From Cryomorphaceae bacterium (GTDB lineage: Bacteria > Bacteroidota > Bacteroidia > Flavobacteriales > Schleiferiaceae), in NCBI GenBank assembly GCA_003455605.1, contig DMQR01000150.1, positions 1 to 9,364 on the forward strand: a stretch of 9,364 bases of DNA. The letters are read 5' to 3'. This document shows, in pieces, positions 1 to 6,857 of the stretch. Each line of letters begins with the position of its first letter. Within the stretch, counting starts at the first letter, position 1. Below the pieces are notes generated by a model that saw only the letters and a list, made by a program, of their open reading frames with translations, had not been told where the DNA came from and made no database searches. A program made the position numbers and the translations under genes.

Positions 1-41
1 GCCACAAGCGCCATGACAGCATTGTACGGCTTCAGCCGCAT
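1..41 (-). CDS. start of an unidentified gene, cut by window edge
   Basis: An ATG at 41-39 opens a minus-strand frame that runs off the window after 13 codons, reading MRLKPYNAVMALV. It lies 42 bases past the truB stop and on the same strand, so it may be the next gene of the ftsX-uppP-truB operon. The basic start followed by a hydrophobic stretch would suit a signal peptide or membrane segment, but too little is visible to name a family. The frame is also open all the way back to the truB TAG, so an earlier non-ATG start cannot be excluded. A second, out-of-frame ATG lies a few bases further on. No ribosome binding site is visible, which is normal in this phylum. Confidence 0.35.
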   Translation of the reverse strand, partial: MRLKPYNAVMALV

Positions 42-83
42 GAAGAATTTCAGTTCTAATTTATGGAAGAGTCGTTTCCTAGA

Positions 84-788
84 CTAAGTAGAAGCGACTT
101 CATCGAAAAAATATTGGGCCCACTCGTTGGGCCCTTTTCCGTTTGAGGCTTCGTAGGGGCCAATTTTGATGCGGCGCAACCCAACCAAATGTGCCCCGCT
201 ATTCAAAGCGTTGCCAATATCAAACGCTAAGGATCGGATATACGTGCCCTTGCTGCAGAGTACTCTAAGCTCTAGTAATTGGTCCTTATAACTAAGGATT
301 TCTAATTCGTGAATAACCACCTGACGCGGCGCCATCACTATTTCCGCACCCGCACGAGCCTTCTCGTAGGCACGAACCCCATCCTTCTTGATGGCAGAGA
401 AAATGGGTGGTACTTGGGAAATGGTTCCTGTGAACACGTTGAGCGCTTCCTCAATCATCTCATGATTGATGTGATTCGTGGGAAATTCCGCATCAATGGC
501 GCTCTCCAAATCATAAGAAGGCGTCGTCGCACCTAGCTTAATATGCGCCACATATTCCTTGGGCAACCCCATGAAATCAGAAATCGCCTTGGTCTTCTTA
601 CCCACACAAATAATCAGCAAGCCTGTAGCCAAAGGATCTAGGGTACCCGCATGACCCACTTTCAACTTTTTCTTTCCCGTGACTTTTTGAAGGGCGTATT
701 TGATTTTAGCAACCGCTTGGTAACTGGTCCACTCGTAAGGTTTATCGACCAATAGTACTTGGCCAGAAACGATATCCTCTAAGGTCAA
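84..788 (-). CDS. truB: tRNA pseudouridine(55) synthase TruB, TTG start
   Basis: TruB converts uridine 55 to pseudouridine in the T-loop of most tRNAs. The predicted 234-residue protein has the family landmarks in order: the N-terminal QVLLVDKP segment (10-17), the catalytic GHAGTLDP motif (45-52, nucleophile D51), the FSAIKKDGVRAYEKAR segment (from 130) and the CSKGTYIRSLAFDIG motif (178-192). It has no room for a C-terminal PUA domain, as in the short form of the family. I place the start at TTG 788-786 rather than at the longer TTG at 887. The product then begins MTLEDIVSGQVLLVDKP, which matches the N-terminus I know from Bacteroidota TruB proteins. The extra 33 residues of the longer frame only overlap uppP and have no family features. 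The chosen TTG shares TTGA with the uppP stop, pointing to translational coupling. Cytoplasmic enzyme, with a stop at TAG 86-84. Confidence 0.95.
   Translation of the reverse strand: MTLEDIVSGQVLLVDKPYEWTSYQAVAKIKYALQKVTGKKKLKVGHAGTLDPLATGLLIICVGKKTKAISDFMGLPKEYVAHIKLGATTPSYDLESAIDAEFPTNHINHEMIEEALNVFTGTISQVPPIFSAIKKDGVRAYEKARAGAEIVMAPRQVVIHELEILSYKDQLLELRVLCSKGTYIRSLAFDIGNALNSGAHLVGLRRIKIGPYEASNGKGPNEWAQYFFDEVAST
111..138. terminator. terminator-like hairpin inside the 3' end of truB
   Basis: Two copies of the self-complementary hexamer GGGCCC (116-121 and 129-134) are separated by 7 bases. RNA from either strand could form a 6-bp all-GC stem. On the truB strand the stem is followed by AATATTTTTT; on the plus strand it is followed by TTTT. 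It lies inside the last codons of truB (GKGPNEWAQYFF), so it may be a coincidence of coding sequence or a site of partial termination before the next gene. No function is shown. Confidence 0.3.
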
Positions 789-1591
789 AATCCAAAGAAT
801 TGGCTCAGCAAAATGATGGCAGCAATGCTGAAACAGTAATAGCTGAAGTACTTCAGTTTGGCACGACGTACTAAGGTAATCATCCAATTACATGCTAAGA
901 CACCGCTAATGAACGCTGCGGCCAACCCTAAAAGTAAGGTGGTTACGTCAACTTCAACGCCCGCAGCCTGACCCGCAATAATGTCTTTGGTATCCAACAA
1001 GGTTTTCCCAAGAATAATAGGCAGCACCATTAGGAATGAGAAGCGCGCCGCCTTGTGGCGGTCTACCCCTAACAATACCGAAGTACTGATGGTCGCCCCT
1101 GAACGGCTTACCCCGGGCAAAATGGCAATAGCTTGTGCCAATCCAATAACCAATGCATCCAATGCGAAGACCGACTTTGTAGTTTCTTTCGCACGATCTG
1201 CCAAAAACAATAAAACCCCCGTGAGCACCAGCATAGCGCCGACCAGTAATAATTGACCCTCAAATAATGCCGTAATCTGATCTTCAAACGCCAGTCCAAT
1301 AATGGCGGCAGGGATCATCGAAATAACAATGTAGGAAGCAAACCAGGTTTCATCGTTCCATCTGAACTCCAATAAGCCCGAAATGATTCGGCCTATATCC
1401 TTTCGGAACACAACCACAGTGCTCAAGGCCGTACCAGCATGAACAACGACATCAAAAGTCAAACTCTCACTACCGGTCATATCTAAACCGTAGAGGTGCT
1501 TTCCTATTTCTAAATGTCCGGAACTACTCACGGGCAAGAACTCCGTGATGCCCTGAATAAGACCTAGGATAATGGCTTGGATAGGTGTCAT
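785..1591 (-). CDS. uppP: undecaprenyl-diphosphate phosphatase UppP/BacA
   Basis: This integral membrane enzyme removes a phosphate from undecaprenyl pyrophosphate, regenerating the carrier lipid for peptidoglycan and other surface polymers. Overproduction of the family gives bacitracin resistance. The 268-residue length is normal. Both signature regions are present: QGITEFLPVSSSGHL (13-27), holding the E-rich active-site motif with E17 and H26, and PGVSRSGATIST (159-170), holding the essential Arg/Ser residues. Hydrophobic helices fill most of the rest, for example around 85-101, 113-130, 143-158, 183-197, 217-240 and 249-264. The ATG at 1591-1589 gives the expected MTPIQAIILGLIQG beginning. 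The gene starts 15 bases after the DUF3098 stop, and its TGA overlaps the TTG start of truB. The family is BacA, not the unrelated PAP2-type phosphatases. Confidence 0.97.
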   Translation of the reverse strand: MTPIQAIILGLIQGITEFLPVSSSGHLEIGKHLYGLDMTGSESLTFDVVVHAGTALSTVVVFRKDIGRIISGLLEFRWNDETWFASYIVISMIPAAIIGLAFEDQITALFEGQLLLVGAMLVLTGVLLFLADRAKETTKSVFALDALVIGLAQAIAILPGVSRSGATISTSVLLGVDRHKAARFSFLMVLPIILGKTLLDTKDIIAGQAAGVEVDVTTLLLGLAAAFISGVLACNWMITLVRRAKLKYFSYYCFSIAAIILLSQFFGF

Positions 1592-1606
1592 AAAAATGCC
1601 TTTGAA

Positions 1607-1840
1607 TTACGCGTCTTTGCGCTTCATCATGATGGCCACGATAGGGAGGACCAATCCGATAAACAAAAACCATGGTGCAATACCGATGCGTTGCGTTCCA
1701 AAAATTTCCGGGTTAAACTCATCTGGTGATTCCGCACCGCCGCCTAACATCAAGGCGAACCCAATACCGAGCATTACTAACCCTGCGATCAGGACTAAGT
1801 ATTTGCGACGGTCAAAAAGGAACATGTCTTTGTTCTCCAT
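1607..1840 (-). CDS. DUF3098 small membrane protein
   Basis: A 77-residue protein with a short charged N-terminus (MENKDMFLFDRRKY), a first membrane helix (about 14-32, ending in a glycine-rich turn), a loop with PDEFNPEIFGTQRIGIAP, a second helix (about 54-70) and a basic tail (MMKRKDA). This is the DUF3098 layout, a family I know essentially from Bacteroidota, where it often sits between ftsX and uppP as it does here. The biochemical role is unknown. The conserved position suggests a link to division or envelope synthesis, but that is inference from context. The ATG at 1840 lies only 2 bases after the ftsX stop, so the two are almost certainly co-translated. Confidence 0.88.
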   Translation of the reverse strand: MENKDMFLFDRRKYLVLIAGLVMLGIGFALMLGGGAESPDEFNPEIFGTQRIGIAPWFLFIGLVLPIVAIMMKRKDA

Positions 1841-1842
1841 AT

Positions 1843-2721
1843 CTAGTAGTATAATTCGTTTGTTCTTAATTTCAAATATCGCCGGATGGCTAGCGCTGTA
1901 CTAATCCCTGGCACTAAGATGCTCAAGGCTACGATACCCGCAAGCACTAAGGTAGTGGTCTCAACAGTAAAAATGGCGGCAACGGCCGGGAAATAAGCCT
2001 CGAAGCCCATACCCAATCCGTAAAGCAATCCTGTACTCAATGCGGCACTGATTAAACCCAAGATTACACTGGTCCACACATACGGACCACGAATAAAGGC
2101 TGAAGTCGCTCCCACGAGCTGCATGGTTTTGAGCAGGAAACGCTTAGAATAAATAGTCAGGCGGATGCTGGAATTAATGAGTGCCAAGGCAACCACCAAT
2201 AACACCACAGAGATGCACACTAGCAACAAGGTGATTTTTTCAATGTTCTCATTGACCAATCCGATCAAATCTGGATCGTACAACACGTCCGACACAAACT
2301 CATCAACTTTGATCTGCGCGCTAAGCTGCTCCAAATCTCCCGTAGCCACCACCTCTGCTTTCAGATTCACATCAATGGTGTGAGAGAGTGGATTATATCC
2401 CAAAAAGTCCACAAAATCTTCACCTAAATCCTCTTGCAAGGTCTGTGCAGCCTCCTCTTTGGTAATCAGCACAGCACTTTTTGCATAAGGGGCCAATTGT
2501 TGCGATTTCAAAATCGTCTTCAATTCTTCCTCAGGAACGCGCTCATCCAAGACCAAAGTGAAAGCGAAATTTTCTCGTACAGCTTCCCCTAAGTCTTTAG
2601 CAGAGAGGACCAAGTGTCCTAAAACGCCCACTACAAACAATACCAAGGTCATGGAAATAACAACACTCAAGTACGAACTGCGTACTCGAGAAGTGGTAAA
2701 TTTTTGCTCTTTTGAACTCAT
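1843..2721 (-). CDS. ftsX: cell division protein FtsX (permease-like)
   Basis: FtsX forms a membrane complex with the ATPase FtsE at the division septum and passes conformational signals to periplasmic or outer-membrane activators of peptidoglycan hydrolases. The 292-residue protein has the four-helix FtsX plan: a helix at about 18-40; a large extracytoplasmic domain (about 41-160, with EDLGEDFVDFLGYNPL at 97-112); then helices at about 161-186, 215-239 and 255-277. It ends in a short basic cytoplasmic tail. The segment RLTIYSKRFLLKTMQLVGAT (187-206), between helices 2 and 3, is the conserved loop thought to contact FtsE. I chose ATG 2721-2719 because it gives MSSKEQKF...VRSSYLSVVIS, the usual family beginning. 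The frame stays open to 2868 but would then overlap leuS antisense and add a non-family leader. No ftsE is in the window, which is common in this phylum. Confidence 0.93.
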   Translation of the reverse strand: MSSKEQKFTTSRVRSSYLSVVISMTLVLFVVGVLGHLVLSAKDLGEAVRENFAFTLVLDERVPEEELKTILKSQQLAPYAKSAVLITKEEAAQTLQEDLGEDFVDFLGYNPLSHTIDVNLKAEVVATGDLEQLSAQIKVDEFVSDVLYDPDLIGLVNENIEKITLLLVCISVVLLVVALALINSSIRLTIYSKRFLLKTMQLVGATSAFIRGPYVWTSVILGLISAALSTGLLYGLGMGFEAYFPAVAAIFTVETTTLVLAGIVALSILVPGISTALAIRRYLKLRTNELYY

Positions 2722-2790
2722 CGAAGCGAAAATAGTAAATCCTGCCCTGCATTCATTAATTTCGCCAATGTTCAACACTTCTTTCATTCC
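2722..2790. promoter_or_regulatory. divergent promoter region between ftsX and leuS
   Basis: The 69 bases between the two divergent starts must hold promoters for both units. Two near matches (7 of 8) to the Bacteroidota -7 box TAnnTTTG are visible: TAATTTCG on the plus strand at 2757-2764, about 26 bases before the leuS ATG, and TATTTTCG on the minus strand at 2734-2727, only 5 bases before the ftsX ATG. I see no convincing TTTG -33 element at the right distance for either. Neither start has a Shine-Dalgarno sequence. If the minus-strand box is real, the ftsX mRNA would be almost leaderless. The location is firm; the exact boxes are uncertain. Confidence 0.35.
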
Positions 2791-5550
2791 ATGGAGTACA
2801 ATCATCAGGAAATCGATAAAAAATGGCAGGCCAAATGGACTACTGAAGGAACCTATCATACCTCTCAAGATCAGGACAAGCCAAAATTCTACGTCTTGGA
2901 CATGTTTCCCTATCCTTCCGGTGCAGGCTTACACGTAGGCCACCCGCTTGGCTACATCGCTTCAGACATCTATGGACGCTACAAAAAGCAGAAAGGATTT
3001 AATGTGTTGCACCCCATGGGATACGACGCCTTTGGATTGCCGGCAGAACAATATGCTATTCAAACGGGCCAGCACCCAGAGAAAACCACAGAAATAAACA
3101 CGGCACGCTACCGCCAACAGCTCGACAACATCGGCTTTGGCTTAGACTGGTCTCGTGAATTAAAGACCACGGATCCTTCCTACTACAAATGGACACAGTG
3201 GATCTTCATTCAACTCTTCGACGCATGGTACGACCACAATAAAGGCAAGAGTAGACACATCGATACCCTTATAGCACATTTTGTAAATTTTGGCACCGAA
3301 GGGCTGAATGCTGCGCAGACTGAAGAATTAAACTTCAGCGCCGAAGAGTGGTCAGCGATGGACGAAGCAGCACAAGCAGAAACTTTACTTAACTACCGTT
3401 TGGCCTACCGCAGCGAAAGCAACGTGAACTGGTGCCCTGCTCTAGGAACTGTATTAGCTAACGACGAGATAAAAGACGGCTTGAGTGAGCGCGGCGGACA
3501 CCCCATAGTACAGAAGAAAATGATGCAATGGTCGATGCGCGTCACTGCCTTCGCGGATCGTCTGCTCGAAGGATTGGAGCACATTGATTGGAGCACCTCA
3601 CTAAAGGAGACGCAGCGCAACTGGATTGGTAAATCTGTAGGTGCCGCCATCTTCTTTGATGTTGATGGGCACGAAGGACAGATTGAGGTCTTCTCAACGC
3701 GTCCAGATACCTTGTTCGGTGCTACGTTTGTAACCTTGGCACCCGAGCATGAATTGGTTCAGAAAATTACCACGGCCGACCAGCGGGAGGCCGTAGAAGT
3801 CTACCAAGCTATGGCTGCAGCCCGCAGCGAACGCGACCGTATGGCGGATTCAAAAACCATCAGCGGATGTTTCACCGGTGCCTATGCTGTGCATCCTATT
3901 AGCGGTGTTAAGGTACCTATTTGGATCGGAGATTATGTATTGGCGAGCTACGGAACGGGAGCCGTAATGGCCGTTCCTGGTCACGACGGTCGGGATTATG
4001 CGTTCGCGAAACACTTTAACCTGGAAATTTTAGAGGTCGTCGCAGGCGGTGATTTGAGCTTAGAAGCTTTTGAAGCCAAAGAAGGAAAAATGATAAATTC
4101 CGACTTCCTGAACGGCATGGAGTGCATGGACGCCAAGGCAAAAATGGTTGAGCACTTGGAAGGAATTGGCTACGGAAAAGGAGCCACGCAATACAAACTT
4201 CGCGATGCCATTTTTGGACGTCAGCGCTACTGGGGCGAACCTATTCCAGTATACTACGAAAACGGTATTGCCAAGACCATGGCACTCAAAGATTTGCCAT
4301 TGACCTTGCCTGAGGTTGATGCGTACTTGCCGACAGAAGACGGCGAGCCACCTCTAGCACGCGCCAACGACTGGACCTACAACGGTCATCCTTTGGAGAC
4401 TACAACCATGCCGGGCTGGGCTGGTTCTTCATGGTATTTCTTACGTTACATGGATGCTCACAATGATTCAGAATTCGTAAGAAAAGAAACCATGGAATAC
4501 TGGAATCAGGTGGATCTATATGTTGGTGGTTCTGAGCATGCTACAGGACACCTGCTCTACTCGCGATTCTGGACGAAATTCCTCTTTGATATGGGCTTCA
4601 TCAGCTTTGATGAGCCGTTCAAAAAATTGATCAATCAAGGAATGATTCAGGGTATGAGTGCCTTCGTTCATAGAATTAACGGTACCAACACCTTTGTGAG
4701 CGCTGGACTCAAGGACGCGCACGAGACTCAGGCCATTCATGCCGACGTGTGTCTGTTGCAAGGCGACGAGTTGGATGTGGAAGAATTTAAAAATTGGCGC
4801 GAAGAATACAAGGATGCCCAATTCATCCTCGAAGATGGAAAGTACATCTGCAGCCGCGAGGTGGAGAAAATGTCAAAGTCGAAATTCAATGTGACCAACC
4901 CAGACGATATCGTAGAGAAATATGGTGCCGATGTGCTCCGCATGTATGAGATGTTCTTGGGACCACTCGAGCAAAGCAAGCCGTGGAATACACAAGGTCT
5001 TTCGGGTGTTGCCGGTTTCCGTAGAAAATTCTGGAAGCTCTTCCACCAAGGAGATACCTTTTATGTGAGCGATGCGCCTGCAGATAAAAAAGCTTTAAAA
5101 GCTTCCCACACCTGTATCAAGAAGGTCAACGAAGACATTGAAAACTTCAGTTTCAACACCGCGGTAAGCGCCTTTATGATTGCGACCAATGAATTGACGG
5201 ATTTGAAGGCCAATAACCGCGAAGTGTTGGAGCCGCTCGTTCGTTTGATTTCACCATTCGCACCACACCTCGCAGAAGAGCTTTGGGAAAAACTCGGTAG
5301 CGAAGGTTCAGTGACGCATACCGCGTATCCAGAGCATAATGAGAGCTATTTGGTAGAGAGCAGTAAGAACTATCCAGTTTCGTTTAATGGTAAGGTTCGA
5401 TTCCAATTAGAATTGCCTCTGGATATGAGCAAAGAGGATATCGAGAAAACTGTGATGGCCGACGAGCGCATCGCCGAATACATTGGGAATAAGCAGGTGC
5501 GTAAGATGATTGTCGTACCCGGAAGGATTATCAATATTGTGTTCGGCTAA
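2791..5550 (+). CDS. leuS: leucyl-tRNA synthetase (class Ia)
   Basis: This enzyme charges tRNA-Leu with leucine and hydrolyses mischarged products in its CP1 editing domain. The 919 residues include the HIGH-type motif HVGH (48-51) and KMSKS (693-697) of the Rossmann catalytic core. The editing site has TRPDT (303-307) and GTGAVMAVPGHDGRD (388-402), with the aspartate-bearing HDxRD block. The PGWAGSSWYFLRYMD (541-555) and DLYVGGSEHATGHLLYSRFW (575-594) core blocks follow, then an anticodon-binding helical domain (about 760-860) and the C-terminal tRNA-contact domain. Insertions at about 145-205 and 622-690 match what I know of Bacteroidota LeuRS. The usual zinc-knuckle pairs are reduced to NWCPALGTVLAND (213-225), with no CxxC pair in that region, also a trait I associate with this phylum. 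ATG 2791 gives the normal start. The gene is monocistronic and ends at the hairpin at 5584-5618. Confidence 0.98.
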   Translation: MEYNHQEIDKKWQAKWTTEGTYHTSQDQDKPKFYVLDMFPYPSGAGLHVGHPLGYIASDIYGRYKKQKGFNVLHPMGYDAFGLPAEQYAIQTGQHPEKTTEINTARYRQQLDNIGFGLDWSRELKTTDPSYYKWTQWIFIQLFDAWYDHNKGKSRHIDTLIAHFVNFGTEGLNAAQTEELNFSAEEWSAMDEAAQAETLLNYRLAYRSESNVNWCPALGTVLANDEIKDGLSERGGHPIVQKKMMQWSMRVTAFADRLLEGLEHIDWSTSLKETQRNWIGKSVGAAIFFDVDGHEGQIEVFSTRPDTLFGATFVTLAPEHELVQKITTADQREAVEVYQAMAAARSERDRMADSKTISGCFTGAYAVHPISGVKVPIWIGDYVLASYGTGAVMAVPGHDGRDYAFAKHFNLEILEVVAGGDLSLEAFEAKEGKMINSDFLNGMECMDAKAKMVEHLEGIGYGKGATQYKLRDAIFGRQRYWGEPIPVYYENGIAKTMALKDLPLTLPEVDAYLPTEDGEPPLARANDWTYNGHPLETTTMPGWAGSSWYFLRYMDAHNDSEFVRKETMEYWNQVDLYVGGSEHATGHLLYSRFWTKFLFDMGFISFDEPFKKLINQGMIQGMSAFVHRINGTNTFVSAGLKDAHETQAIHADVCLLQGDELDVEEFKNWREEYKDAQFILEDGKYICSREVEKMSKSKFNVTNPDDIVEKYGADVLRMYEMFLGPLEQSKPWNTQGLSGVAGFRRKFWKLFHQGDTFYVSDAPADKKALKASHTCIKKVNEDIENFSFNTAVSAFMIATNELTDLKANNREVLEPLVRLISPFAPHLAEELWEKLGSEGSVTHTAYPEHNESYLVESSKNYPVSFNGKVRFQLELPLDMSKEDIEKTVMADERIAEYIGNKQVRKMIVVPGRIINIVFG

Positions 5551-5583
5551 TCCAAAGGAGGAGGAAAAATTTTGAAGTGTAAT

Positions 5584-5618
5584 ACCACAAAAGGCGCCCT
5601 ACGGGCGCCTTTTGTGGT
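5584..5618. terminator. bidirectional intrinsic terminator hairpin
   Basis: A perfect 16-bp inverted repeat (arms 5584-5599 and 5603-5618, ACCACAAAAGGCGCCC and its complement) flanks a 3-base loop, with a G/C-rich core at the loop end. It lies between leuS and the convergent M23 peptidase gene, whose TAA stop (5621-5619) directly abuts the right arm. The stem is symmetrical and can form in RNA from both strands. Neither side has a long uninterrupted U tract outside the stem, but the A/T-rich part of the arm supplies a TTTT run. Inferred to end both transcripts. Confidence 0.88.
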
Positions 5619-6857
5619 TTATAATTCGTCCAATTCCTTTTTCAAATCCCACATGTAGGTTTTATAGGCCTCCATGCGATCAGCCTCCAAAGGTTTGGCA
5701 TCTGGGAGCTTTTGTTTGTAAGGGTCGACCTGCTTGCCGTTTACCCAAAAGCGGTAACAAACATGTGGACCGGTCGCTAGACCAGTTGACCCGACATAAC
5801 CAATGACCTCGCCCTGCTTCACGCGCACACCGTTTTTAATCCCGGGCTTGATCTTACTCATGTGCAGGTACTGCGTAGTATAGGTGGTATTGTGACGGAC
5901 TTTTACGTAGTTTCCATTGGCTGAAGTATAGGAAGCCGCAATGATGACCCCATCGGCAGTGCTCATAATAGGGGTACCTGTTGGCGCAGCATAATCCGTC
6001 CCTAAATGCGCCTTCCAACGCTTTTGCACCGGATGAAATCTATTTCCACTGTAACGTGAAGAGATACGGGTAAAGTTCAAAGGTGCACGCAGGAAGGTCT
6101 TGCGTAAGCTTCTTCCCTCCTCATCGTAATAGTCATTTAAGCCCAATTCGTTTTCGTACGGGAAGGCGTAGAACTCATTACCAATATGGGTCAAATTCGC
6201 CCCAACAATGCCCTTTAAGCCAACATAGGTGGTATCGTCTACGTACTCTTCCTCGTAAATCACCGAGAAGGCATCGCCCTTTTGCAAGCGGAAGAAATCA
6301 ATGGTCCAAGCATATACCTCGACCAAAGACATCGCCAATGCATTTGTTCCCCCAGCGTTATTGACCGAGAGGTATAAGGCGTCTTCAATTGTTCCAGAAA
6401 TTTGGCGACGGCGAACCGAACGCTCTTTTTCTACCTTTTTGGCGTAGATGGAGTCCGACTGTAAGGAAATGATGTAGTACTCATAGGTACTTTCCGGATA
6501 AATAAAATACGAAGGGTACAAAGAGCTATCTCCAGTGGCAAACTTAATCTTGACTCCAGCTCGAATTTTCCGAACATTAAATACGGGCTCTACGGCCGCC
6601 GCAATCTGATAAATATGAGCGGTAGAAATACCGCGCTTCCCCAATAAAGCACCAAAGCTCTCGCCTGAAGCAATCGTATGATCTTCAAAGCGCAACGTAT
6701 CCGCAGGCAAACTGAGGTAGAACTTGGGGGACGCTTCGTCCAAAGGACCCTCGTTATCTAAGATTTTAAGGGTGCCTTTGCTAGGAAGCAGGGCGCTCAT
6801 AATGATAATTATAAAAATGGCGGCCAATACAATCCACCCGTATTTTTTTAAGTTCAT
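5619..6857 (-). CDS. membrane-anchored M23 (LytM-type) metallopeptidase
   Basis: A probable cell-envelope peptidoglycan endopeptidase, or a degenerate M23 protein acting as a hydrolase regulator. The 412 residues comprise a basic N-terminus and one membrane or signal-anchor helix (about 7-24), a LysM/OapA-like segment (about 60-107, TIASGESFGALLGKRGIS), a beta-rich middle domain, and a C-terminal M23 domain (about 262-382). Visible active-site residues are HxxxD (H284, D288), H332 in YLHMSKI, and H365 in GPHVCYRFW. The canonical HxH is HxC here: C367 replaces the second His, normally a zinc ligand. My recollection is that this GPHVC form is common in Bacteroidota, so it may be a Cys ligand rather than a dead enzyme. 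The ATG at 6857 overlaps the upstream dioxygenase stop (ATGA), implying coupled translation. The TAA stop abuts the terminator stem. The substrate is not determined by sequence. Confidence 0.92.
   Translation of the reverse strand: MNLKKYGWIVLAAIFIIIIMSALLPSKGTLKILDNEGPLDEASPKFYLSLPADTLRFEDHTIASGESFGALLGKRGISTAHIYQIAAAVEPVFNVRKIRAGVKIKFATGDSSLYPSYFIYPESTYEYYIISLQSDSIYAKKVEKERSVRRRQISGTIEDALYLSVNNAGGTNALAMSLVEVYAWTIDFFRLQKGDAFSVIYEEEYVDDTTYVGLKGIVGANLTHIGNEFYAFPYENELGLNDYYDEEGRSLRKTFLRAPLNFTRISSRYSGNRFHPVQKRWKAHLGTDYAAPTGTPIMSTADGVIIAASYTSANGNYVKVRHNTTYTTQYLHMSKIKPGIKNGVRVKQGEVIGYVGSTGLATGPHVCYRFWVNGKQVDPYKQKLPDAKPLEADRMEAYKTYMWDLKKELDEL

Noticed and set aside
786..887. Longer truB beginning at TTG 887, adding 33 residues
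   Set aside because: The extra part lies wholly over uppP in another frame, has no family similarity, and the protein from TTG 788 already begins like other Bacteroidota TruB proteins.
2722..2868. Extended ftsX beginning at 2868
   Set aside because: It would overlap leuS antisense and add 49 residues before the typical FtsX N-terminus; the intergenic gap suits promoters instead.
4516..4979. Two minus-strand frames (101 and 80 codons) inside leuS
   Set aside because: Both are mirror frames of highly conserved LeuRS core and KMSKS regions, and the peptides show no recognisable feature.
5572..5658. 28-codon frame from TTG behind the AAAGGAGGAGG tract
   Set aside because: It passes through the terminator hairpin and into the antisense of the peptidase, has low-complexity content and a non-ATG start. 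Kept only as a low-interest observation about the tract.
5612..5806. Plus-strand frame of 64 codons opposite the M23 peptidase C-terminus
   Set aside because: It is antisense to a well-supported domain with conserved motifs, and it starts within the terminator stem.
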